This document shows, piece after piece, positions 50,738 through 58,927 of a stretch of 64,000 nucleotides of DNA. The notes below the pieces were generated by a model. It was given only the letters and a program-made list of their open reading frames with translations. It did no database searches and was not told the DNA's origin. This DNA comes from Streptomyces sp. HPF1205 (GTDB lineage Bacteria; Actinomycetota; Actinomycetes; Streptomycetales; Streptomycetaceae): assembly GCF_020400825.1 (NCBI RefSeq), contig NZ_JAINVH010000022.1, positions 62,001 through 126,000 on the forward strand. The letters are read 5' to 3'. Both the position numbers and the translations under genes were made by a program. Every line of letters starts with the position of its first letter. Positions within the stretch are counted from its first letter, which is position 1.

Positions 50738-53700
50738 TCACGGGGTGACCAGCATGCCGCAGCTGAGCGACCTTCCGTTCGGGCTGCACAGGGCGGACAT
50801 CCCGGTGTCCAGCCAGTACGCGTCGCGATCCATCAGCCGCATGTTCCTGGCGAATCCGCCGAACTGGTTCATCGAGCCACCGTTCTGCGAGTTGGATATG
50901 GACGAGCGTCCGCACACCTCGGTCCACTGGGGCGCGTAGCCGCCGATGTTGTACAGGTGGACGGTCCCGTTCACCATCGTCGCGTACGTCTGCAGGCACT
51001 CGCTGCCGGAGAACACCGGGTTGAGTCCGTCGTCGTCGGCGGGCATCCCTCCGCTGTTGTACGTGGCGTTGCCCGCGAACTCGTCGCAGCTGAGGGTGTC
51101 GGTGGTGCCGCTCAGCACCGCGGGATCCCCGTTCGCCCCCGCCCATCCGGCCTCGTCGCAGATGACCGCTCGGTTTGCGCCCTCCCGTCCACCGGGCGCG
51201 TAGTAGAGCGGCTTCTGCAGGCCGCGACTGCCCGGATGGTTGGCCAACTGGCTCTGGACCAGCCACGCGTGCGCGGCCGCCTGCGGGTACCTGGCCGCGT
51301 TGAAGGTGTACGTCGGGGCGTAGTTGCCGAAGACGCAGCCACCGGCCGTGGTGATGACCGTGTCACAGCGGACCTCGTCGAGCCGCGTCGGGTTGTCCGC
51401 GCTCCACTGGTTGACGTATTGCTGGATTGCCGCCCCTCCCTCGGCGGGCGTGACCTCGGCCTGGATCAGCAAGTCCGGCTTGAAGGTGTAAGTTTTGTCC
51501 GCCGTACTGTTGTCCCACGAGTACTGGGTGGTGAGTTCGGCGGTGTGGCCGTCGCCCAGCACCCAGACCGGTGGGCTGCTCCACCCGGCGCCGGCGTCAT
51601 TGGGTGTGCAGCCGGAACTGCACGTGTGCTGGATGGTCAACTCGATCGTGGCCATTTCCGGCGGAATGGATTCCGGCGTGGCGGTCAGGTACTCCACGAA
51701 CGTGGACGCGTCGCTCAGATCCAGTTCCCGTCTGAGGTTGTAGTGCGCCATTGCCTCGACCACACCGTCCTTTTTGAGGACGACGTAGTAGTCGCGGTTC
51801 TCGCACTCGACGCGCCGGGTCGCCGCCACGCCGGGGATGGAATCGTCGCACCAGTCTCCGTTGTCGGTCGGCGGTAGCGCGGCCCTGAGCCCGGCGGATT
51901 TCGCCCGCGGGACCGATCGGGTACAGACCTGCAGGCCACCCCGTACCGGTCCGCAGTGCAGCGAGGGTTTGGCGCTGGAGGCCGGTGCCCGGTTGGCGCC
52001 GCTGATCGGCAGAGGCAGTGTGACCAGGGCGTCCGGTGCCTGGAGCGTCGGGTCCGGGTTGGGGCTGGTGGGGACGGGGTCGGGAAGTGTCAGGTCGATC
52101 GCCGGGCCGTCGGGTATCCCGTAGTCCCCGGGGACGAAAGCGACGGCGTCCCAGGCGATGTCGTCGTCGGCGTTGCCGGTGTTGACGGTGTTGGACAGGC
52201 TCACCTGGGGAGCCTTGTCGTTGAAGCGGTAGGCGCCGAGGGAGACCCACTTGTTCGACGCGTTGGCCTTTTGGCTGATCGTCTTCTTGACGGGGCCGAA
52301 CGCGGTGTCGATCCGGTAGACGGCCTGCGTGGCCTGCGCTCCGGTGTCGGGAATGTGGACGAAGACCTCGCCCTGGGGCTGGGGAAGGGCGGAGTTCAGC
52401 GTCCACTGGCCGAGCACGGTCATGCGCCCGCCGTCGCCGCCCAGGCTGGTCCTGTCGCGGGCGTGCGCGTACCAGAAGTGGCCCTGGTAGCCGCCGCCGA
52501 TCTGGTGGAGGTCGCCCTTGGCCTCGTACAGGCCCATGGTGTCGGGGTAGAAGGTGAACTGGAAGGTGCCTTGGGAGGTGGTGGTGCCGCAGTCGCTCCA
52601 GCTGTTGGTGCCGGCCGGGACGGAGTGGACGACGAGGGAGCCGGCGGGCGGTGCGGCGCAGTCGGGTGTGCCGTACTGGAGGCGGTAGCCGCGGCCCGGT
52701 TCGGCGCGCAGGGTCTGGTACTTGATGGCTTCGTGACCGCAGGTGTCGGCGCAGTCCGGCTTCCAGACGGTGTTCTCGTTGTTCCACCAGTGCAGTTGGT
52801 CGCAGCCGTCGATCTGCTGGGTCTCGCACGGCGGCGGGTCGGTGATGTCGCAGGCGTTGTCGGGTGTGCAGAAGGTGCCGAGCGGCGGCTTGATGGCGCT
52901 GCGGTCCCCGTCGCTGAGCCACCAGGAGGGCCGGAAGCCGGCGGAGGAGAAGCCGGATTCGCCGGGCCAGTCCTGGCGGCCGGAGGTGGCGTAGGAGTGG
53001 CCGGTGTCGATGGACCAGGCGGCCCAGCCCATGACCTTCTCCTCGTAAGGCCAGTCCTGGGGGTGGGCGGCGTCGTGGTTGGCGTTCGGGTCGAGCTTGG
53101 TGTCCATGAACGCCTGACGGGCGGGTGGATAGATGGGGTTGGCCGGGTTGTTGTACCAGCCGAGACCCCACGGAACGCCCGGGGCGCCGGCAGGCGGGTT
53201 GAAGCCGAGGTTGTAATTCCACACGGCGGTGAACCAGTTCTCCGGCTTGGAGGGGTCGTCGTTGTTGACGGTGACGGTCTGGCCGCTGGTGTGGACCTCG
53301 TTCCACTTGTCGGCCAGGATCTGCAGCGAGGCCGCGACGTTGACGGTGTAGTCCAGCGCGACAGCCCGCTGCACGGTCGGGTCCAGGGCGGTCTCGCCTG
53401 GCTTTTCATGGCCGGCCATGCGCATGCCGTCGGTGATCTGGCCCACGCCGTAGCCGCAGTCGGACTTGGTCCAGTCGATCTTCCAGTAGTCGGACGGGGC
53501 CGTGCCGGTGTGGCCGTAGAAGCCGGCCGTCGACGCCAGCGGGTTGCCCATCTGGCCGGGGATCGCGCCGGATTCGGCCTGCCACAGGTTGGACTCCTGG
53601 GCCAGGATGCCCAGTTCGACCTGGGCGGGAACGCGGCCGCCGCCGATCAGGGACGGGGCCGGGAACAGGCCCTGCGGGTCGATGGTGGAAAGGCCGATCT

Positions 53701-55141
53701 GGGAGCGCCAGCCGCCCTGGGCGACCCAGCCGGAGGTGAGGTCGCCGCGTACGGCCATGTCGACGGCCCACTCGACCTGGTTGGGCGTGGGCTGCAGTGC
53801 CTGCGAGTTGATGTCGTTGCGGGGCACGGAGCACCAGCGGTCGGTGTCGACGGGGTCGTGCTCGATGGTCGTCGCGGCGGTGGTCGTACCGCTGTGCGTA
53901 CGGGAGGTGCCGCCGGCGCCCGTCAGGGCAGGAGAAGGGTCCGTACCGGTTGTCGGGGCGGGGGCGGCCACCGTCTCTGTGACCTTCTGGCCGGTGGCGG
54001 TCGCGGTGGCGGTAACGGTCAGCGGCCCGTCACCGCCGGCGGGGGCGTTCTCGGCGGCCGGTTCCGAGCCGCTGAAGTGGCGCCCGGCGTCGGCGATACG
54101 GGCCAGGCCGGCCCGGACAGCGGGCGAGAGCACCGGGTCCACGGCCAGCCGGCCGTTCGTGGAGACGTCCGTGCCGGCCGGTGCGTCGATGCGCGTGACA
54201 CCCGTACCGGCGGTGTGCACCGCTCCCTTGGGGTGTCCGGTCAGGAACACGCTGCCGGTACCGGCCTGCTGAAGGGACAGGTCGGACAGACCGCCGGTGG
54301 CCAGGGTGGAGACCTTGCCGCCGCGCAGGACCTTGGCGTGCGCGGTGGTGTCGCCCTTGCGGTCCAGGAAGGCGATCGAACCGCCCGCCGCGGGGCGGAT
54401 GTCGAAGGGCACGCTGTCGGTGGCGGCCAGGTCGCGGGTCCTGCCGGACCGGTCGATGTGGACCACGTGGTGGTACAGGGCGGCCACGGCGCCGTCGGCG
54501 ACCGGGACGGCGGAGGTGACCTGTCCGGTGGCGGTGGTGTCGGCCACGGTGCGGCCGGCGGTGTCGACCGTGACCAGGCGCGTCCTGTCGTCCCGGAACG
54601 CGGTGAACGCGGCGGTGCGGGTGGCGGGGTTGCAGGACGGGTCGAAGTAGGCCAGCGACGCGGTGAAGGGCAGCTTGGTGACGGTGCCCTTGTCGAGGTC
54701 GACCACGGCGGCGAACGCGCCGCCCAGCATCAGGTCCTCGTGGTTGGTGAAGGTACGCGGCGCGTAGACCACGGCCGCGTGCGACGGGTCGAGGACGCAC
54801 TGGTTGCCGATCCAGGTGTCCGCCGGCATGCCCGGTTCGGACAGCACGGCCGCCGTCCGCCACGCATACGCCTTCTTGCTGTCCGCGACCAGCACATGCA
54901 GGCCGTCGCTGTCGGCGGCCGACGTCACGGCACGGTCCGGTGAGGTCCGCCAGCCCTTGCCCAGCTTCTTGTCCGGCTGCTCGACCCCTGGAGCGGCCTG
55001 GCGGCCGCCGTGCACGGCCGTACCCGCCGACGCGGTACTCGCGCTCGCGGCGGTCTGGGTCGAGACCGCGCATACGAGCCCTGCCAGGACCACACCGGCA
55101 GCCGCGGCGGCGACGGGTCTCCTGCTACGGACGGATCTCAT
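50738..55141 (-). CDS. Large secreted multidomain protein with NucA/NucB-type nuclease end
   Basis: About 1,467 residues. Signal peptide: residues 1-35 (RSRRPVAAAAAGVVLAGLVC). Residues about 50-340 form a propeller-like region (repeated short strands such as FAAVVDLDKGTVTKLPF). A lysozyme/transglycosylase-like region at about 490-620 (VELGILAQESNLWQ, YGVGQITDGM) is followed by a Trp-rich stretch. A golvesin/CBM-like domain spans about 840-1000 (FQFTFYPDTMGLYEAK). The C-terminal 250 residues look like NucA/NucB DNase (RCDTVITTAGGCVFGNY and TLSCDEFAGNATYNSGG). It could degrade wall and DNA of rivals or dead cells; that is inference. The start at 55141 has GGGGG upstream. A SUKH remnant faces its 3' end. 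Confidence 0.85.
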   Translation of the reverse strand: MRSVRSRRPVAAAAAGVVLAGLVCAVSTQTAASASTASAGTAVHGGRQAAPGVEQPDKKLGKGWRTSPDRAVTSAADSDGLHVLVADSKKAYAWRTAAVLSEPGMPADTWIGNQCVLDPSHAAVVYAPRTFTNHEDLMLGGAFAAVVDLDKGTVTKLPFTASLAYFDPSCNPATRTAAFTAFRDDRTRLVTVDTAGRTVADTTATGQVTSAVPVADGAVAALYHHVVHIDRSGRTRDLAATDSVPFDIRPAAGGSIAFLDRKGDTTAHAKVLRGGKVSTLATGGLSDLSLQQAGTGSVFLTGHPKGAVHTAGTGVTRIDAPAGTDVSTNGRLAVDPVLSPAVRAGLARIADAGRHFSGSEPAAENAPAGGDGPLTVTATATATGQKVTETVAAPAPTTGTDPSPALTGAGGTSRTHSGTTTAATTIEHDPVDTDRWCSVPRNDINSQALQPTPNQVEWAVDMAVRGDLTSGWVAQGGWRSQIGLSTIDPQGLFPAPSLIGGGRVPAQVELGILAQESNLWQAESGAIPGQMGNPLASTAGFYGHTGTAPSDYWKIDWTKSDCGYGVGQITDGMRMAGHEKPGETALDPTVQRAVALDYTVNVAASLQILADKWNEVHTSGQTVTVNNDDPSKPENWFTAVWNYNLGFNPPAGAPGVPWGLGWYNNPANPIYPPARQAFMDTKLDPNANHDAAHPQDWPYEEKVMGWAAWSIDTGHSYATSGRQDWPGESGFSSAGFRPSWWLSDGDRSAIKPPLGTFCTPDNACDITDPPPCETQQIDGCDQLHWWNNENTVWKPDCADTCGHEAIKYQTLRAEPGRGYRLQYGTPDCAAPPAGSLVVHSVPAGTNSWSDCGTTTSQGTFQFTFYPDTMGLYEAKGDLHQIGGGYQGHFWYAHARDRTSLGGDGGRMTVLGQWTLNSALPQPQGEVFVHIPDTGAQATQAVYRIDTAFGPVKKTISQKANASNKWVSLGAYRFNDKAPQVSLSNTVNTGNADDDIAWDAVAFVPGDYGIPDGPAIDLTLPDPVPTSPNPDPTLQAPDALVTLPLPISGANRAPASSAKPSLHCGPVRGGLQVCTRSVPRAKSAGLRAALPPTDNGDWCDDSIPGVAATRRVECENRDYYVVLKKDGVVEAMAHYNLRRELDLSDASTFVEYLTATPESIPPEMATIELTIQHTCSSGCTPNDAGAGWSSPPVWVLGDGHTAELTTQYSWDNSTADKTYTFKPDLLIQAEVTPAEGGAAIQQYVNQWSADNPTRLDEVRCDTVITTAGGCVFGNYAPTYTFNAARYPQAAAHAWLVQSQLANHPGSRGLQKPLYYAPGGREGANRAVICDEAGWAGANGDPAVLSGTTDTLSCDEFAGNATYNSGGMPADDDGLNPVFSGSECLQTYATMVNGTVHLYNIGGYAPQWTEVCGRSSISNSQNGGSMNQFGGFARNMRLMDRDAYWLDTGMSALCSPNGRSLSCGMLVTP

Positions 55142-55323
55142 GTGTTCCCCCTTCTTCGCCGTCGTGACAGCCACGCCGGCGGGCCGAGCGGCAACCCGGC
55201 GCGGCCCCGGGCAGCCGCGCCGGGTTCCGGAGATCGGCGGCAGCGGCCCGGGGCCCGCGGGTGTACGGGCACGCGGGTACGGGTTTACGGGTACGCGGGT
55301 GCGGCGGTCGGGTCGCGGCCGCG

Positions 55324-55746
55324 TCAGTTGATGAACATCGCGACGACCTTGTTGTAGGCGACGTCGGGCAGCCTTCCGGCGTACTGCTGGGCGATCGGTA
55401 TGCCGCAGTTCAGGTCGTCGGGCGGCGGAGCGGGGACGCAGACGTTCCAGGAGTAGCCGGTGTTGTTCACGGCCGACGCCGCGTTCTCCCAGACGGGCTG
55501 GTTGTAACCCGAACTGTTGCCGTAGTCCCGGAAGTAGAACCCGTGCAGGTCGCTGTACGAGCCGGGGCTCCAGTGCTCGAACGATCCCCAGCCCGCGCCG
55601 GGTGAGTTGTAGTACAGGCAGAAGGATCCGTTGGGACAGGCCTCGACGCCGCCCGGTCCGGCGGCGTAGGCGGGGCTGGTCGTGGCGAGCAGCGTCGCGA
55701 CCACTGCTGTGGCACCGACCAGTCCGCCGGCGAGCTTTCGCTTCAT
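55324..55746 (-). CDS. Secreted peptidase-inhibitor I36-like protein, SARP-type promoter
   Basis: 140-residue protein with a typical signal peptide (KRKLAGGLVGATAVVATLLATTSPAYA, to about residue 28). The mature part CPNGSFCLYYNSPGAGWGSFEHW... ENAASAVNNTG matches the beta/gamma-crystallin-like I36 family that includes Streptomyces metalloproteinase inhibitors. Two Cys pairs are likely. Start: ATG 55746 with GGAG upstream. Promoter B (55934-55976) reads into it with a leader of about 180 nt. Inhibitor activity cannot be proven by sequence; a structural lectin-like role is the alternative. Confidence 0.87.
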   Translation of the reverse strand: MKRKLAGGLVGATAVVATLLATTSPAYAAGPGGVEACPNGSFCLYYNSPGAGWGSFEHWSPGSYSDLHGFYFRDYGNSSGYNQPVWENAASAVNNTGYSWNVCVPAPPPDDLNCGIPIAQQYAGRLPDVAYNKVVAMFIN

Positions 55747-55933
55747 GGATGGCTCCAGAGGTTCGTCGGGTGGGACCGGGGGCGCTCGGCCCGCCGGTCA
55801 GCCGCGGCGCCGTGCCGCTGCGGTCGTGGTGACGGCGGCGGCGGTCGTCGTCGTGGCCGCCGTTGCCGCCCTGACCGGACGTTGCGTCGCCGCTCCTCTC
55901 GTTGCGCGCGAACGGCCGACCGCCCCCGCGGCG

Positions 55934-55976
55934 ACGTTATGGGTCCTGGTCCTTCGGCCGTCCTGGATTCGTCCTA
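55934..55976 (-). promoter_or_regulatory. SARP-type promoter B
   Basis: On the minus strand, heptamers TAGGACG (55976-55970), CAGGACG (55965-55959) and AAGGACC (55954-55948) lie 11 bp apart. Eight bases later is TAACGT (55939-55934). It is near-identical to promoter A over about 40 bp and reads to the I36-like gene. Confidence 0.85.
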
Positions 55977-56143
55977 GGAACGGTTCGAGGCGCCCGTGGC
56001 AACAGATGCCTTCGCCAGGCCGGGTCGGCCATGGCCCGTGCGCCCGGTGGCTCGCGGCGGGGAAGCGGCGGTTGCCGCCGGGCGGCACGTCCAGGGGGTG
56101 AATCCTCCGGCGGCGCCACCGTCCGTGTCGGTACGTTGGCCGA

Positions 56144-58516
56144 GTGCGACAGATCGGCGATTTCATCGTGGAACGGCAACTCGGGGCCGGTGGCATGGGA
56201 GTGGTCCATCTCGCGCGCAGTCCGGCCGGGCGCCAGGTCGCGTTGAAGGTGATCCGTCCCGAGTACGCCGACGACCCCGACTTCCGGGCCCGGTTCCGGC
56301 GGGAGGTGGCGGCGGCCCGGAAGGTGAGCGGCGCCTTCACGGCGTCGGTGGTGGACGCCGATCCGGACGGCGATCCGCCGTGGCTGGCCACCCAGTACGT
56401 GCCCGGCCCGTCACTGGCTGCCCGGGTACGGGAAGGCGGGCCGCTGGCCCGGGCGGACTGCGCGCGATTAGCCGGTCAACTGGCCGAAGCGCTGCGGGAC
56501 ATCCACCGGCAGGGAATCGTGCACCGGGATCTGAAGCCCGCGAACGTCCTGCTCGCCGACGACGGGGTGCGTGTCATCGACTTCGGTGTCGCCAGGTCCC
56601 TGGTGCAGAGCCGGGCCTTGACCCGCACCGGGTCCATGGTGGGCACACCGGCTTTCATGGCCCCGGAACAACTCAGCGCGCCGCACAGCGTCTCCTCCGC
56701 CACGGACGTGTTCGCGCTCGGGTGCGTCGTGGCCTTCGCGGCCATCGGCCGCAGCCCTTTCGAGGACCCGCGGGCGGCCGGCATGGAACCGATCGCCGTC
56801 GCCTTCGCGGTGGTCCACGGCGAGCCCGACCTGACGGGCATCACCGGTCCGTTGCGTGAACTGGTGGCCGGCTGCCTGGCGAAGGATCCCGCCCGGCGGC
56901 CAGGGGTGGACGAGGTGGTCCGCCGGGCGGCCCGCCTGCGGGAAAGCGTGTCCGGCGACACCGGCGGCGATGCCGTGGGCGGGCCCCCGGGACGGCGCCG
57001 GCGGCGGGCCCGGATCCTGGCCGCCGCATTGGCCGTACTCGCCGCCGGCTGGCTGTTCCCCGGCGATGCGCCGATTCCGCGACTGCGTTCTGGTTGCGGA
57101 CCCGGCATGCGCGGCATCCAGGAGGGGGCGACACACAGCTGTGTCGGGCTTCTGCGGGACGCGGCGGCGTCCTCGCGTCTCCTGCCGGCCGGGGACCGCG
57201 ACCTTGCCGCTGCACTGGACCGCGTCACGGCGCAGAACAGCGAGGTCGTCCAGGCGTCGCGGAAACCGGGCGGACGGCCGTTCGTGTCGGTGGTGTACAT
57301 GACGCCGATCACCGCGGAGTACGACGGCACCGCCCTGATGGAGTCCGTGCGGCACGACCTGGAAGGCGCTTTTCTCGCCCAGTTCGCCCTCAATCGCCAA
57401 GCGGCCGACGTGGCCGGTGTCGGCATCAGGGTGCTTTTCGCCCAGACCGGCGGGACGGCCGAGCAACGGCACTACACCGTGGAGCAGATCCTCGCTCACC
57501 GGCGTGCCGATCGGATCGTGGCGGCGGTGGGCCTGGGCGGCAGCACCGCCGCCAGCCAGGACATGGTCGGGGAACTGACTGCCGGCGGTCTGCCCGCCTT
57601 CGCGTCCGTGATGACCGCCGACTCATGGGCGGGAACCCCCGGGCTGGTGCGGGTCGCGGCCCCCAACGCCGACGAAGCCGCCGCTGCCGTACGCTTCCTC
57701 GGCACCGGCCGGATGGCGCGCGAGCGAGTCCTTTTCGTCCAGGACGTCGCCACCGGCGACCAGTACACCAGTACGCTGGCCACCCAGTTCCGCAACCGCA
57801 TGCCCCCCGCACGGATGGTGGCCGCGGAGCCGGTCCTCTTCGATTCCTCCCGGCCGGGCATGGCGGCGACGTTCCGGGCGCAGGTGGCCGCGCTGTGCGC
57901 GGCACGGGCGGAGGTCGTCTACTTCGCGGGCCGGGGCACCTCGCTGCCCCCGTTCCTTCAGGCGCTCGCCGTCCGCCCGTGCCGCGACCACCGGGTGACC
58001 GTGCTGTCGGGGGACGACACCATCACCGCCACCCAGACCCCCGGTTTCAGCTCCTCCGTACTCGCGGCGACCCTGCGTGAGGGCCGCATCGATCTCGTCT
58101 ACACCGGCCTGGCCCACCCCGCGGCCTGGAAGGTCGACCCCGGGGCGTTCAGCCCGCAGGCCATCGCCCCCTTCGTCGACGGCACGTTCACCTCCTCGTT
58201 CCCCCAAGAGGACCTGCAGGACGGAAGGGCGATCATGATGTACGACGCCGTCCTCACCGCCTTCCAGGCCGTGCGCGACTCCCCCGCCGTGGCGGAGCAG
58301 CCCACCGCGGCCGATGTCTACCGGACCCTTGCGGACCTGCGCCGAAGCCCGGCGCTGCCCGGAGCGAGCGGCTGGATCGCCATCGGCGAGGACGGAGGCC
58401 CCCGCGACAAGGCGATCCCCCTCATCCGCATAGGACCCGACGGCCGCACGACCGCCATCGCCGTCCTCACCGCGGACGGACGCAGCCCGGCAGCGCCGGC
58501 GTTCCAGCCCGGATGA
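56144..58516 (+). CDS. Transmembrane Ser/Thr kinase with extracellular periplasmic-binding domain
   Basis: 790 residues. The Hanks kinase domain (1-265) has the Gly-rich loop GAGGMG, Lys35, HRD with Asp128, DFG with Asp145 and an APEQ motif. An Arg-rich stop-transfer segment precedes one transmembrane helix (about 288-305). The outer part (about 310-790) is a type-1 periplasmic-binding fold like branched-chain amino-acid receptors (FVSVVYMTPITAEYDG... ERVLFVQDVATGDQY). It should bind a small ligand outside and signal inside. Leu109 is encoded by TTA (56468-56470), so translation should need bldA. No strong ribosome site before GTG 56144. It is convergent with the SARP gene, its likely partner. 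Confidence 0.92.
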   Translation: MRQIGDFIVERQLGAGGMGVVHLARSPAGRQVALKVIRPEYADDPDFRARFRREVAAARKVSGAFTASVVDADPDGDPPWLATQYVPGPSLAARVREGGPLARADCARLAGQLAEALRDIHRQGIVHRDLKPANVLLADDGVRVIDFGVARSLVQSRALTRTGSMVGTPAFMAPEQLSAPHSVSSATDVFALGCVVAFAAIGRSPFEDPRAAGMEPIAVAFAVVHGEPDLTGITGPLRELVAGCLAKDPARRPGVDEVVRRAARLRESVSGDTGGDAVGGPPGRRRRRARILAAALAVLAAGWLFPGDAPIPRLRSGCGPGMRGIQEGATHSCVGLLRDAAASSRLLPAGDRDLAAALDRVTAQNSEVVQASRKPGGRPFVSVVYMTPITAEYDGTALMESVRHDLEGAFLAQFALNRQAADVAGVGIRVLFAQTGGTAEQRHYTVEQILAHRRADRIVAAVGLGGSTAASQDMVGELTAGGLPAFASVMTADSWAGTPGLVRVAAPNADEAAAAVRFLGTGRMARERVLFVQDVATGDQYTSTLATQFRNRMPPARMVAAEPVLFDSSRPGMAATFRAQVAALCAARAEVVYFAGRGTSLPPFLQALAVRPCRDHRVTVLSGDDTITATQTPGFSSSVLAATLREGRIDLVYTGLAHPAAWKVDPGAFSPQAIAPFVDGTFTSSFPQEDLQDGRAIMMYDAVLTAFQAVRDSPAVAEQPTAADVYRTLADLRRSPALPGASGWIAIGEDGGPRDKAIPLIRIGPDGRTTAIAVLTADGRSPAAPAFQPG

Positions 58517-58548
58517 CCCCGGTGAAGCCTTCGACGGCTCCGTTTCGG

Positions 58549-58568
58549 CCCCACCGCGATCGGTGGGG
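58549..58568. terminator. Terminator after the kinase gene
   Basis: CCCCACCG (58549-58556) pairs with CGGTGGGG (58561-58568) with a 4-nt loop, 33 bp beyond the kinase stop and before the convergent GNAT fragment. Confidence 0.7.
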
Positions 58569-58572
58569 TGCG

Positions 58573-58870
58573 TCACTGTGCTCGGGGGTCACGCAGGCCG
58601 ACTGCGTCGTGCCGCCAGAAAGGCTCCGTGTAGACCAGCGTCCCCGTCATCCACGGCTCATGCTCCGGGAACCTGATGACCTGGAAGGCTTCGTCCGGGA
58701 TACGCAGGGACGGCTTTCGAAAGCCCAGGCCGGCGCCGGGCACGAAGCCGAAACGCGAGTAATAGCCGGGGTCGCCCTCCAGGAAGACGAGGGGAACGGC
58801 CCGCTCGGCGAGGACCCCCAGTCCGTGTCGGACCAGGGCCGAGTCGATACCCCGCCCATGGGCACCGGTC
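58573..58870 (-). pseudogene. 5'-truncated GNAT acetyltransferase
   Basis: The leftward frame reads TGAHGRGIDSALVRHGL (acetyl-CoA-binding motif A), VPLVFLEGDPGYYSRFGFVPG and a normal C-terminus MTGTLVYTEPFWRHDAVGL. These are the last 95 or so residues of a GNAT N-acetyltransferase of about 170. The first half is absent and no start codon lies in frame before the SARP stop at 58928. It is a deletion remnant. Confidence 0.75.
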
Positions 58871-58927
58871 GGCCGCCCGCGCGGGCCGCCCCCGGCGCGC
58901 GATGGCGCTTCCCGCTCGCCGCCTTCC

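Noticed and set aside
51956..54943. Rightward frame of 995 codons
   Set aside because: Antisense to the large secreted protein, whose signal peptide and domains are on the minus strand.
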